From positions 620,001 through 684,000 of the forward strand of contig OY365741.1 of assembly GCA_959347425.1 (NCBI GenBank): a stretch of 64,000 nt of DNA, given 5' to 3'. Below the pieces are notes generated by a model. That model worked only from the letters and a program-made list of their open reading frames with translations, was not told the origin of the DNA and made no database searches. Within the stretch, counting starts at the first letter, position 1; every line of letters starts with the position of its first letter. Origin of the DNA: an uncultured Amylibacter sp. GTDB lineage: Bacteria; Pseudomonadota; Alphaproteobacteria; Rhodobacterales; Rhodobacteraceae. The translations under genes and the position numbers were made by a program. Below, piece after piece: positions 28,051-37,967 of the stretch.

Positions 28051-29004
28051 ATGCAAATCATCCGCGATTATCAATTCCTAAACACAGAGCATAAGGGCAG
28101 CACCGTCGCCATCGGTAATTTTGATGGAGTCCATCTGGGGCATCGCCATGTGATAGCGATTGCGCGGGATATTGCCAAAGCCTCGGATACTCCGCTGGGG
28201 GTGCTGACCTTTGAACCGCACCCGCGGGCGTATTTTAACCCGCAAACCCCGCCGTTCCGCCTGATGTCGGCGCAGGCGAAAGCCAGCCAGTTGGATTTTT
28301 ACGGTATAGACCGCCTGTATCAGTTGAACTTTAACGCGCCTTTGTCAAACCTGACCGCGCGGGAGTTTGCGGGGGCTGTCATCACGGATGGGCTGGGGTT
28401 GGCCCATGTTGTGGTCGGCGAAGATTTCTGTTTTGGCAAGGGGCGGGCGGGCTCGGCGGATGATTTGCAACGATTGGGGGCGGAGTTTGGCTTTGGCGTG
28501 ACGATAGCACCGCTTTTGCGCGATGATGCCAGCACCCAGATTTTTTCTTCCACGGCGATTCGCGGGGCGTTGTCGGATGGGAAGCCAGACGCGGCGGCGC
28601 GGATGTTGGGGCATTGGTATCGTATTGAAAATAAGGTTATTCACGGGGATCAACGCGGGCGGACGTTGGGCTATCCGACGGCGAATTTATCGATTGACGG
28701 GTTGCATCCGCCGCGCTTTGGCGTTTATGCGTGTTTGGTGGATGTGCTGGACGGGGCGCATCGGGGGCGGTATCGCGCGGTTGCGTCCATTGGCGAGCGT
28801 CCTACCTTTGGCGGGCGGGTGGCGAATTTGGAGGTGTTTTTGTTTGATTTCAGCGCGGATATTTATGGAGCGCGGTTGTCCGTGGCTCTGGTGGATTATC
28901 AACGGGCAGAGCAAAAGTTTGACTCGGCAGAGGCTTTGATAGCCCAAATGGACGAGGATTCAACCCGCGCCCGTGCGACCTTGGCGGGGCTCGCCACAGG
29001 ATAG
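28051..29004 (+). CDS. ribF: Bifunctional riboflavin kinase/FAD synthetase RibF
   Basis: The 317-residue enzyme converts riboflavin to FMN and FAD. The N-terminal FAD synthetase has the nucleotidyltransferase motif GNFDGVHLGH (22-31) and the block FSSTAIRGALSDG; the C-terminal riboflavin kinase has GRTLGYPTANL. The start at 28051 is chosen because it follows the upstream stop, whereas an earlier in-frame ATG at 28024 lies inside the HAD gene. A strong hairpin terminator follows the stop. Confidence 0.94.
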   Translation: MQIIRDYQFLNTEHKGSTVAIGNFDGVHLGHRHVIAIARDIAKASDTPLGVLTFEPHPRAYFNPQTPPFRLMSAQAKASQLDFYGIDRLYQLNFNAPLSNLTAREFAGAVITDGLGLAHVVVGEDFCFGKGRAGSADDLQRLGAEFGFGVTIAPLLRDDASTQIFSSTAIRGALSDGKPDAAARMLGHWYRIENKVIHGDQRGRTLGYPTANLSIDGLHPPRFGVYACLVDVLDGAHRGRYRAVASIGERPTFGGRVANLEVFLFDFSADIYGARLSVALVDYQRAEQKFDSAEALIAQMDEDSTRARATLAGLATG

Positions 29005-29043
29005 CCCCACGGGATAGCCACAAAAAACAATCCGCTAAAAATA

Positions 29044-29075
29044 AATCGGGGGCAGTGATGCCCCCGATTTTTTTG
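29044..29075. terminator. Bidirectional rho-independent terminator between ribF and the giant lipoprotein gene
   Basis: ATCGGGGGCA-GTGA-TGCCCCCGAT is a near-perfect 10-bp stem followed by a T-tract on the plus strand, and A-rich sequence on the left that gives Ts on the minus strand. It sits between two convergent genes and serves ribF most clearly. Confidence 0.88.
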
Positions 29076-29098
29076 TTTTGATTAGAGTTTAATCGTTA

Positions 29099-32000
29099 TT
29101 ATTGGGGGGGTTTAACGATAAACCCGCCACCAAAGCTATAGTCTACAGTACCAGGAACAATATCTGGTCCGATAAACGCACCAACCGCAGCTTTACTCCC
29201 GATAATACCAGATACGCTCCCCTCTGAGCCATTCGTGCCACCAATTGCATTGATATTAGGGGTGTCAGGAGTATAAGCAGTACCAGTCACCTCTTTACCA
29301 TACGCAACACCAGTAATAATACCAGCTGCCGTATAATTGCCATCTATGACAATGTGCCTACCAAGCCCATTCGTGATATCATTATCTACATTAATAGCCC
29401 CTTCTATGGTTCGGGCATCATAATCAACAGACATCTTAAATACCCGCTCGCTGGTATTGCTATTCACATCATCCCCAACTCCAATCCAGTGAATTTTCCC
29501 AGTCCAAACGGCATTGTTTACACTTCTGTCAAATACCGGCGCGCCGACATTACCAAAAGTCGCGTCAATCCCAGCATAAAAACGCTGAGCACCTGCATCA
29601 ACTGCCTCGGTTATAGGAGTAACGCCAATATCACCAGCGACAGCTGCTCTTGGCACACCACCCACAATAACAGACATAGTGGCATTATTTGTATCATTAT
29701 CCACATCAGTCTGTGTCACAAATCGCCCTGCTGCCACCGCTGCTTTCTGTCCAGAAGTAAATGTGACACTTATATTCGGCACGGCGGTATCTTCTATCCT
29801 CACGGCAGAGCTGATAGTTGTATAGAGAGTGGCGGCGGGCGGTGGCCCAACCTTAAAATCAGTCACTAATTGATTTTTTGAAGTATCAACATTACGCCAT
29901 AACGCAAATGTCCCAGTCGTAAGGCTCTCCCTCCAAACATTTGGTGCTTGTCTGGCTAGACAACCATCAGGGGCAGTCGATTCATCACAATAGGTCGCTT
30001 GCGCCGCGTAGTCGCATGCCCAAGTGGTTTGATCGAAAGCCGCCGTCGAACAATTCGTAATCCGGTTCGAGCGTTCGTCATTATAGTCGGTAATTTGAAG
30101 ACAAGCAGCGATAAATGGGTCACGCATATTATCCAGCCCAGCAACGAGGGCAAAAGTAGAATCGCTTATACTACCACAAATTACCCCAGCCGCATCTATT
30201 TCGGTAGAAGGGGCATTACAAAGGTTAACATCAGTGTCGCTAATAGTAGCCGTATTGGTATTGCTTATACTAGTTTGGTCTGCGTTTGCAGAATTCCTAC
30301 AATATGCAAGACGGTTTGTTCTATAATCACTAAGATTACCAGCACCAAGTTCCGTCGTACAGTTACCAAACGGATTCCGCAGACAAGCTGCGGTCGCGGT
30401 ATGGGCGGTTCTGCAAATATTCTTTTGGCTGTTCACGAGGTCTCCCCCACGGCAAGTCAGTTGACGATTTGTCTTTAAGGTGGTAAAAAGAGCCCCACCA
30501 TCGCCACCCGCAACAAAATTAAGTTGAGCAAGATCGGTGCCTTCACAAGTGCCGAACGGGTCTTTCAAACAGCGCACATCGTCAAGAGCAGGAGCGCATC
30601 TGCCAGTGGTATCACTAACAATCTCCGCATCAGTATCACACAAGCCAAGAACCATCTCTTTCTCAAGATCATAGCCAGCATCATCACAAGTAGTAGGCGT
30701 GAACGGATTATTCGCACAGTTTATCACAGTCTGTGGGCATTCTGCCAGATTGCTAACGCTTATAGCCACATCCGGTGTTCCACCGACACATGAAGCAGCA
30801 AAGCTTTTTCGCACGTTGGTGTTAGACCCCACAGTACAAGCATTACTAAACGGATTGGCATTAACCCCTGTTGGTGTTTCACAAACCGCCGCTATAACAC
30901 CACCTTTATTGCAATTGGCGGGGTTGTAATCCGAAGACGCTCCAGCATCCCGACACGATTCCGTAAATCTCGTCCGTGTGGCATCAAACAGACTATAGTC
31001 GGTGCAATCCAAATCGCCTGTAATTCCTGTAATGCCAGTCGCCATGCCAAACGGATTATCTGTCGCACCATCCCCTCCACATACACCCACTATCGCACTT
31101 GTTACCGCTCTTGTGGTCGGCGCATTTTCCTCTAAACAATGTGCGTCACCTGAGTTGTCAAGGGTTAGACAAGACAACAGAACCGCTCTTCTACGGGCAT
31201 CAAGGTCAGTAATATCATCACCCTCCCCACAAATAGAGGCAAAGGGTCTGGCATTATCGCCACTATCCACACAAATCAATGCTTTCACAAGTTCAACTTC
31301 ACACCGTCCTGTACGCATCGCACTCACAGCAGAGCAATTCTCGGCAAAAGCTGTCGCCCGTGCATCGGTAAAACCTTCGCCAGCAATGCTAGCGAAATTA
31401 TCACAAGCCGCATCACGCGGGTCGGCACCACAAGTGGCCAAAATCTCAACCACATCGTTATTGGCGACAGGAGACGCGCTGTCATCTATTGTTCTTATAC
31501 AAACATTAGTAGCTACATTTTCGCCACGTTGATCTGTGCCCGTCCCTTCGCCTTTAGCCAAACAAGCATTAATAACCATTTGCTGTGCGGAAGTGGCAGA
31601 TGCCCCCCCCTCGCTACAAATAGGAGCCCAAGGATTAGTTTGCAAACCATCAAGGGTTGTGCAAATCTCTGCCGTTGCAAGACCGCATTCAACACCATTA
31701 CGAGAGGCTAAATCACCATCGCAAAGACCAGCATGCGCTGCCCGTGCGGTGTTATAATTGGTATCCGTCAAACAATTAAACATATCAGTACCCGTGGCAG
31801 TCGCAAACAGTTTATCATCCTTACAGAAATTATCAACAGCACCACGGCAATATGCGTCAGTGCCATCGGTTCTAATAGCTAGGCTTGTCGTACCCAAAGC
31901 AGAACAATAAGTCGTCCGCAAGGTTTGCGCATCCGCAATAGCCCCGCCAACATGCGTATCAGCACAAGCTACACTAGTCGCAAATTCGCCAAACGGATTG

Positions 32001-35000
32001 GCAACACAAGGATTGGTAGTAGCAAGCGTCTGACAATCGCCCAGACTGATATTCGCCGTACCGTCTGTGCTTTCCAAACCACAATAGGTAATCTTACGAG
32101 CAGCAAAAAACTTAGCGACGGATATATCTTGGCAAGTTTCAACGCCAGTAGTGCTAATCAGTGATGTGGCAAAAGGATTCTTAACACAGGCGTTAATTTC
32201 AGCCGTGCAACCATTTTCTGTACTTGTGCCATCACAGCTATCAATCAATGTTTTGCGTTGCGTGTCAAAAGTGTTATCTTGCGCAAAACAGTAATTAGCG
32301 TTAAAGGGGTTTGTGCCGACTACTGCGGTATCGTCCGCGCCAGTACCACAAACATTAGCCACAAGAACACCACAACGGGCATCGCCTGGCGTACCGCTCG
32401 CAAGACATGTCACCGTCTCCAAAGTATTGCGAAGAGTATCGTAATTGGAATTATCCGCACAATTAAGCGCAGGCGTAGTTACACCAGCAGAAGTAGCCTC
32501 AGCACGATTCAAGTAAGGATTGGTGGTTATGCAAGTCAATTGACCCACACCTGCAATCGTCATACAATCTGCATTATCGGCCGCAGTAACTGCAGGGTCT
32601 GCAACAGCAGCCACACACAAATCAACAACACTTTGACGAGCCATCGCATAGGCAGGTTCATTAATGCAATCTGTCGCATCCGTACCCGCCACAAACGGTG
32701 CGGCATAACACGCGATTACTTCTGACGCACAAGTCGCACCATCGGCATTCGCACCCAATCTAGTCGCCCCGCCCGTTAAAGCACCGCAAGCCTCAACAAA
32801 CTCCACCCGATCCGCGTCAAATTCATTATCCTTACGGACACAGAATGGAGCGAAAGGATTGGCGTCCTCGCCCAGCCCTTCGCAAACGACTGATGCAAAA
32901 TCTACATCGCTATCAAGAGCATTATCAACACCACCAGTAGTTCGGCAAAGCGTTTCATCAAAACCTTCCGCATCCACAGCCGTACAATATGCCATCCGTT
33001 GCGTTGTTAAAAACGTCCGCAATTCGGCGGTAATTGTGGCACCAGTTTGCGGGAGATCTGCCGTGCAAGTCGCGCTAAACGGATTGGCAAGACACCCATC
33101 GTCGGTGTTAATTGAATTAGAATTGGTGGGAGTATCCATACAACCAGCCTCAGAATTTCTTCGCCCACCTACGCCACAATAATACCTCTTGGAAGAGACA
33201 TACGTATTGTCAGCACAAACTCCTGCAAACGGGTTCAGACGTTCGCCCTCAGCCCCACCGGCATACGAGCAAATTTCACCACGGATAGTGGTTCCAGTTC
33301 CACCCGCGCCCTCACTCCCGCAGAGGTCTGTATCACCAGTGGCGACCATGGCCGCACTTCCCGCACGCGGACCTTCACAGAAGGCATAACGGGCGGCCCG
33401 TGCATTCCTGAACCTATGCCCTGTAGAACCCGTGCATGTCGTATCAAACGGATTTCTAAGACAAGTTTGGTAAGTTGTGTCGCCGGTGTTTATGTTTGTG
33501 CAACTTGGCAGATTGGCGTTACCATTGCTCATACAAACTTCCATGTGGTCGGCACGGGCAAAATCAAACAAATCGCTGTCACAATCCGTATGAAACGGAT
33601 CGTCCAGACAACTGCCGACTGTTACGGCAGGAACGGCTGGAATGGCATCTTTCGCATCCTCTGGTCGTGCAACAATATCTGGCGTGGCGGGGTTGTTATC
33701 GTGGTCAATCATAGTCGTGCCTGCGATTATAGCGGTCACTTCCGCCTCCCCTGCGACAATCTCTCTACCTGTGCAACTGGCATCATCTTTATTAGTGGTA
33801 AGAGCGGCAATACATTGGCCAATAGAAACCCTCCGCGCGGTGGCAATATCCGTGCGTGAATCGCAATTCGTATTAAAAATCGTGGTCGCACCATCGGCAC
33901 AATAGGCAGTCAGCGCATCGGCAAAAATCGTAGTATCACAACCAGTGGCATAAGGGTTTGTATTACACGCGGCAATCGTTGGCGCGTCTGTGACACCGGA
34001 AACGGCCACATCACAGCCTCTTGTTGCAGTGCCAGCACGGCATTCATCCGCAAATGTTTTCCGTGCGGCATCTGCGCCAGTATAAGCGGTTTCGGTACAA
34101 TTTACATTGAAAACATTATAATTGGACGCGGTGGGGGACGTACAAGAATCATTCCTTGCGGTGTTATAGGTATCCGCAGTGCAATCGGTATCAAATGGTC
34201 GAGCGATACACTTGTCGCCCGCAAACGCATCAAACGATACACAATCATCCTGGAATGGGTCATTACGACAGCCATTAACAGTCGTGTCACCAACCGGGAG
34301 AAGACAACTTGCCTGAGTCATTTTATCCACTGCCAACTCGCAGTCATTTTGAAAGAAATCTCTTCTATCGCTAAAGGCATCAAGCGTATCACAACCCGAA
34401 GCGAACGGGTTACCAATACAAGTGCCAACATTGACTTCGGTCACACTATTGGTCATATCCTCGGCGATAATCACCTGATCGCATGCATTGTGTTCGTCAT
34501 TATTCCGACAGGCGACAAAGCTCTCCGTTCTTGTATCATCAAAAACATCATTGGTACAATCGGCACCAAACGGTTCAGCGATACAAGAGGCAACGGTTAC
34601 GGCATCCGCGGCATTTTGACCAGTCACTTCAGCTTTAATAATTAAGGGCATACAAAGGGGATCGGACTCTCTATTGCTTGTCACGCCCTCACATGCATCA
34701 AATGCACTTGATCTTGTATCATCAAAATCAGCAATCTCACACCCCGTAAGGAACGGATTAGCTTTACATGAACCAACAGTTATATTGTTTGCGGGGTCAG
34801 AAGCTTCTACAATCACATCCGCACAATCAGGGTCCACAGGGCTCGTAGCCGTTGCATCACAATCCGTAATAGCCGTTGCACGGTCATCATCATAACGGTT
34901 GCCGTCAAAGAAACAAGTCGTGCCAAACGGATTCGTACCGCAAGCCGTCATTGAAGAACAGTTATCATCGTTCGGATTCGCGGTACAATAAGTAGCCCGC

Positions 35001-37558
35001 CCACCACTGGCATCATTAATAGTCGGGACACCATCACAATTCGCATGAAAGATATTCGCATTTGCGTTTGTGCTGGTTGCAGAGCAAAACTCTGTCATAT
35101 AAAGGTCAGTAGTACAAAGGGTTGCATCGGGCATATCAGTCAAACAATACTCATAACGATTGTTTTGCAATTCCGTCAGGTCAACCTCGGCCGCACCCGC
35201 ACATGAACCATTATCGCTCTCATCAAAAGGATTGGTCAAACACGTTACAACGGCCGCGGCAGATGTACAAAGCGCGTTCGTGGCGGCAAGGGCATCATCG
35301 CCAGTACAAAGAGCAATAACATTGCTCTTCGCTGTTGCCAGCAAAGTCGCGCCCAACTGGTCGCTACACTTACTGGCAGTGGCATCAAAAGGATTCGTCA
35401 AGCAATCGCTAGTCGTCGCGGCAGTCGCACACCGAGGGTTGCTTCTGTCATCAGCATCATCGCCCGTGCAAAGAGCAACTATATCGCTTTGCAAGTCATC
35501 CCGAACCATCGTACCCAGAGTCTCTCCACAATTAATACCGTTATCAGCGTCAGGCGTGAAAGGGTCGTCTAGGCATGTTTTTATATTACCAGTCAGATCC
35601 ATACAAAGAGCATTAGTGGTAATGGCATCACCCGTGCAAAGTGCAATTACATTGCTTTGCAAAGACATCAAGGGGTTTGAATCCAAAACTGTAACACATT
35701 GTGCGGCAAAAGGATTGTCAAAACATTCCGTTACTAAAGCAGCCGACGCAATCGTACAACGGGGGCTTGAACCATCGGCATCCGCACCTGTGCAAACCTC
35801 AATCAAATTGTTTTGCGCTGTTTCCGCCTGTGTTGCGCCCAAAGTCGTTTCACAAGCATTCCCAAAAGGATTTGTTATACAACTCTTGGTCGCACTATCA
35901 GGCAGAGTCGTACAAAGCGTATTCGTGGCAACACTAGCATCTGTTCCAGTACAAAGTGCAATCAAATTATTTTGCGCTGTTGTCGCCTGTGTTTCACTGC
36001 CCAAATCTGTATCACAAGAATCGGCAAAAGGATTGGCTAGGCAAGCTGTCGTTGCCGCGATAGTCATACACCGCGAGTTCATACCGTCAGCATCAGCACC
36101 AGTGCAAAGTGAAATTATATTATTTTGCGCTGTTGCCGCATGTGTTGCGCCCAATTCTGTAGCACAGGTTGCGCCAAAAGGATTGGCTAGGCAAGCCGTT
36201 ACTTCGCCATCCGTCGCCGAAAGGTCACAACGCGGATCACTGCTAACGACATCCGCACCCGTACAATATGTAATCAAATTGTCTTGCGCAGTCCCCAGAG
36301 TGTTTGCATCGCCCAAAGCCGTGAGCAATGTCCTACAATTAATACCACCATCAACGTTTTCGGTGAAAGGATTTGCTATACACATAATCTCATTCGCAGT
36401 AAACCCGTCATTCGTTGCACAACCTAATTGCTTGCCATTATTCTCAACACAAGATCCAAGCCGAACCGCCCGCGCCCCATCAAAGATATCACTACCTTTA
36501 CAATTCGTAGAAAACGGCTGGTTGGCACAGGTTGCAACGGTTACAGGTGTTGTCATACACCTTGCATCATTTGGCATTGTCGCGGCTTTGCCATTCTCCC
36601 CATCACATTCGGCAATACTTCCTATGCGTGGCGCTTCAAAAGCTGTCACGGTACAATCAGCACCATCATGCTCACCATTAGAACAGTTCGTAGCAAAATC
36701 TGCCCGCACACTAGCAAAAGCATTGCCCGTAGTCGTGCAAAGGTCGCTAAACGGATTGGCACCCGCACCACTAGCCGAGCAAACCCGCGCCAAAGCAGAC
36801 CCGCAAACCCCTGTATCCGCATCATCGCCCAGACAATAAGCAAGACGGCTCGTCTGCGCATCCGCCCTAAAGCTGGCAAATTCGCGATACATTGTTGACG
36901 TTAAACATGATTCTGCCCAAGGATCATCAAAACAAGTGAATCCCGCGTCTACACGCGCCGCCACACAATCAGCATTCTTCGTAGAATCCGCAAGTGTTGC
37001 ACTATCGACACACTTCTCAATAATTGCGTTCCGCGCAGGGTTCAATCTGCCACAAACCAAATCAAACGGGTTGGCATCATCACCGCATCTTTGCACAACC
37101 GTACTGTTGCATAAAGTCTCATTCCTGTTTGAATCATCACGGCAAAGGATAACACGAGTGTTTCTTACCTCACTAAGCGTGACACCTGAACCTTGCCTTG
37201 CGGTGTCATACGCCGCCGCATCACACGCCCTTGTACCCGAAGTGGCACGTGGGTCATCCAAACAATATACCACATCAAGAGGCACAATAGCACAATCCAC
37301 TGCGCGGTCGCTGGCGTCGGTATCAATACTGGTAGCGCAATTGGTAATCTCCATCGTCCGTGCTGCTGCATCCGCAGGTCTGGTACAGGTTGGACCAAAC
37401 GGATTGGCATCACAGGGATTTACCACTGGATCCCCAGTTGCGACTGGCGTAGCAGCCCCGCCCCCGCCGCCACAAGCCGCCAGAATAAATAAACCCGCGA
37501 ATAATGCGATAAGCGCCGCGCGAGTAAGGATTAAGTTTGTTTTTAAAGTGTTCAGCAT
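29099..37558 (-). CDS. Giant cysteine-rich repeat lipoprotein (about 2,819 aa)
   Basis: No known function. Starting at ATG 37558, the first 29 residues are a lipoprotein signal peptide with lipobox LAAC (Cys29) followed by GGGGG, so the mature protein should be lipid-anchored. It then carries roughly 40 copies (counted by eye) of a unit of about 50 residues: C-x2-[ND]-P-F-xn-C, a spacer with a conserved Arg/Asn, then two more cysteines (for example CLANPFGATC...CTGADADG...C). Between about 35160 and 36400 the units are nearly regular, with a period near 155 bp. The last 250 residues lack the unit and share a module with the next two genes (RFYAGI, AVWTGKIHW, SGIIGSKAAVGAF, FGGGFIV). Two further in-frame starts lie upstream at 37612 and 37678. 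Confidence 0.8.
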   Translation of the reverse strand: MLNTLKTNLILTRAALIALFAGLFILAACGGGGGAATPVATGDPVVNPCDANPFGPTCTRPADAAARTMEITNCATSIDTDASDRAVDCAIVPLDVVYCLDDPRATSGTRACDAAAYDTARQGSGVTLSEVRNTRVILCRDDSNRNETLCNSTVVQRCGDDANPFDLVCGRLNPARNAIIEKCVDSATLADSTKNADCVAARVDAGFTCFDDPWAESCLTSTMYREFASFRADAQTSRLAYCLGDDADTGVCGSALARVCSASGAGANPFSDLCTTTGNAFASVRADFATNCSNGEHDGADCTVTAFEAPRIGSIAECDGENGKAATMPNDARCMTTPVTVATCANQPFSTNCKGSDIFDGARAVRLGSCVENNGKQLGCATNDGFTANEIMCIANPFTENVDGGINCRTLLTALGDANTLGTAQDNLITYCTGADVVSSDPRCDLSATDGEVTACLANPFGATCATELGATHAATAQNNIISLCTGADADGMNSRCMTIAATTACLANPFADSCDTDLGSETQATTAQNNLIALCTGTDASVATNTLCTTLPDSATKSCITNPFGNACETTLGATQAETAQNNLIEVCTGADADGSSPRCTIASAALVTECFDNPFAAQCVTVLDSNPLMSLQSNVIALCTGDAITTNALCMDLTGNIKTCLDDPFTPDADNGINCGETLGTMVRDDLQSDIVALCTGDDADDRSNPRCATAATTSDCLTNPFDATASKCSDQLGATLLATAKSNVIALCTGDDALAATNALCTSAAAVVTCLTNPFDESDNGSCAGAAEVDLTELQNNRYEYCLTDMPDATLCTTDLYMTEFCSATSTNANANIFHANCDGVPTINDASGGRATYCTANPNDDNCSSMTACGTNPFGTTCFFDGNRYDDDRATAITDCDATATSPVDPDCADVIVEASDPANNITVGSCKANPFLTGCEIADFDDTRSSAFDACEGVTSNRESDPLCMPLIIKAEVTGQNAADAVTVASCIAEPFGADCTNDVFDDTRTESFVACRNNDEHNACDQVIIAEDMTNSVTEVNVGTCIGNPFASGCDTLDAFSDRRDFFQNDCELAVDKMTQASCLLPVGDTTVNGCRNDPFQDDCVSFDAFAGDKCIARPFDTDCTADTYNTARNDSCTSPTASNYNVFNVNCTETAYTGADAARKTFADECRAGTATRGCDVAVSGVTDAPTIAACNTNPYATGCDTTIFADALTAYCADGATTIFNTNCDSRTDIATARRVSIGQCIAALTTNKDDASCTGREIVAGEAEVTAIIAGTTMIDHDNNPATPDIVARPEDAKDAIPAVPAVTVGSCLDDPFHTDCDSDLFDFARADHMEVCMSNGNANLPSCTNINTGDTTYQTCLRNPFDTTCTGSTGHRFRNARAARYAFCEGPRAGSAAMVATGDTDLCGSEGAGGTGTTIRGEICSYAGGAEGERLNPFAGVCADNTYVSSKRYYCGVGGRRNSEAGCMDTPTNSNSINTDDGCLANPFSATCTADLPQTGATITAELRTFLTTQRMAYCTAVDAEGFDETLCRTTGGVDNALDSDVDFASVVCEGLGEDANPFAPFCVRKDNEFDADRVEFVEACGALTGGATRLGANADGATCASEVIACYAAPFVAGTDATDCINEPAYAMARQSVVDLCVAAVADPAVTAADNADCMTIAGVGQLTCITTNPYLNRAEATSAGVTTPALNCADNSNYDTLRNTLETVTCLASGTPGDARCGVLVANVCGTGADDTAVVGTNPFNANYCFAQDNTFDTQRKTLIDSCDGTSTENGCTAEINACVKNPFATSLISTTGVETCQDISVAKFFAARKITYCGLESTDGTANISLGDCQTLATTNPCVANPFGEFATSVACADTHVGGAIADAQTLRTTYCSALGTTSLAIRTDGTDAYCRGAVDNFCKDDKLFATATGTDMFNCLTDTNYNTARAAHAGLCDGDLASRNGVECGLATAEICTTLDGLQTNPWAPICSEGGASATSAQQMVINACLAKGEGTGTDQRGENVATNVCIRTIDDSASPVANNDVVEILATCGADPRDAACDNFASIAGEGFTDARATAFAENCSAVSAMRTGRCEVELVKALICVDSGDNARPFASICGEGDDITDLDARRRAVLLSCLTLDNSGDAHCLEENAPTTRAVTSAIVGVCGGDGATDNPFGMATGITGITGDLDCTDYSLFDATRTRFTESCRDAGASSDYNPANCNKGGVIAAVCETPTGVNANPFSNACTVGSNTNVRKSFAASCVGGTPDVAISVSNLAECPQTVINCANNPFTPTTCDDAGYDLEKEMVLGLCDTDAEIVSDTTGRCAPALDDVRCLKDPFGTCEGTDLAQLNFVAGGDGGALFTTLKTNRQLTCRGGDLVNSQKNICRTAHTATAACLRNPFGNCTTELGAGNLSDYRTNRLAYCRNSANADQTSISNTNTATISDTDVNLCNAPSTEIDAAGVICGSISDSTFALVAGLDNMRDPFIAACLQITDYNDERSNRITNCSTAAFDQTTWACDYAAQATYCDESTAPDGCLARQAPNVWRESLTTGTFALWRNVDTSKNQLVTDFKVGPPPAATLYTTISSAVRIEDTAVPNISVTFTSGQKAAVAAGRFVTQTDVDNDTNNATMSVIVGGVPRAAVAGDIGVTPITEAVDAGAQRFYAGIDATFGNVGAPVFDRSVNNAVWTGKIHWIGVGDDVNSNTSERVFKMSVDYDARTIEGAINVDNDITNGLGRHIVIDGNYTAAGIITGVAYGKEVTGTAYTPDTPNINAIGGTNGSEGSVSGIIGSKAAVGAFIGPDIVPGTVDYSFGGGFIVKPPQ

Positions 37559-37690
37559 TGAAGCCTCCATTAGATTAGTTTTGTTTTTGGTTGAGGTTAT
37601 AGGGTTCAGCATTGATGCCTCTGTTAGATTAGCCGTTAGATTAGTTGTGTTTTTAACAGGTTTTAAAGAGTGTAGCATTGATGCCTCCGT
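37543..37690 (-). repeat. Three tandem in-frame RBS-start cassettes before the giant gene
   Basis: A GGAGGC-type ribosome site plus ATGCT occurs three times, with starts at 37678, 37612 and 37558, each preceded by GGAGGCATCA, AGAGGCATCA or GGAGGCTTCA. All are in frame, so translation from the outer ones adds NLTEASMLNP-like and NLMEASMLNT-like repeats ahead of the signal peptide. The innermost start gives a normal lipoprotein signal. Confidence 0.8.
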
Positions 37691-37829
37691 TAATTTTTCT
37701 GCACTTTCTTACGCAGAATTCATGAATTTCGTGATGGTCGCAAAGACCGTTCCAGCTCGTTTCGCAGGTTTTAGGGGGTTTTGCAATAGTCTTTTTTTAA
37801 AAAAGCATAAATTTTGAAAAGATTTTATG

Positions 37830-37855
37830 AAAAAGTGATATTTTTTCCACTTTTT
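37830..37855. terminator. Possible terminator between the cysteine-rich genes
   Basis: AAAAAGTG and CACTTTTT form an 8-bp stem with a 10-nt loop, flanked by T-rich sequence on the plus strand and A-rich sequence on the left, about 110 bp after the 844-codon gene. The stem is weak, so termination would be partial. Confidence 0.4.
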
Positions 37856-37967
37856 TAGCGTTTTTTGGGTTTTTGGGGGAACTTGTGGATATTTTTGCGG
37901 GGATTGTTATAGACTATAGCTATACGCGGGGTTATTTGCGGTATTATTCGCTATATTACTCGCGATA

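Noticed and set aside
35160..36839. A long plus-strand open frame (559 codons) opposite the giant gene
   Set aside because: It is antisense to the regular repeat region; the composition of the cysteine-rich units leaves few stops on the other strand, and it has no RBS or recognisable domain.
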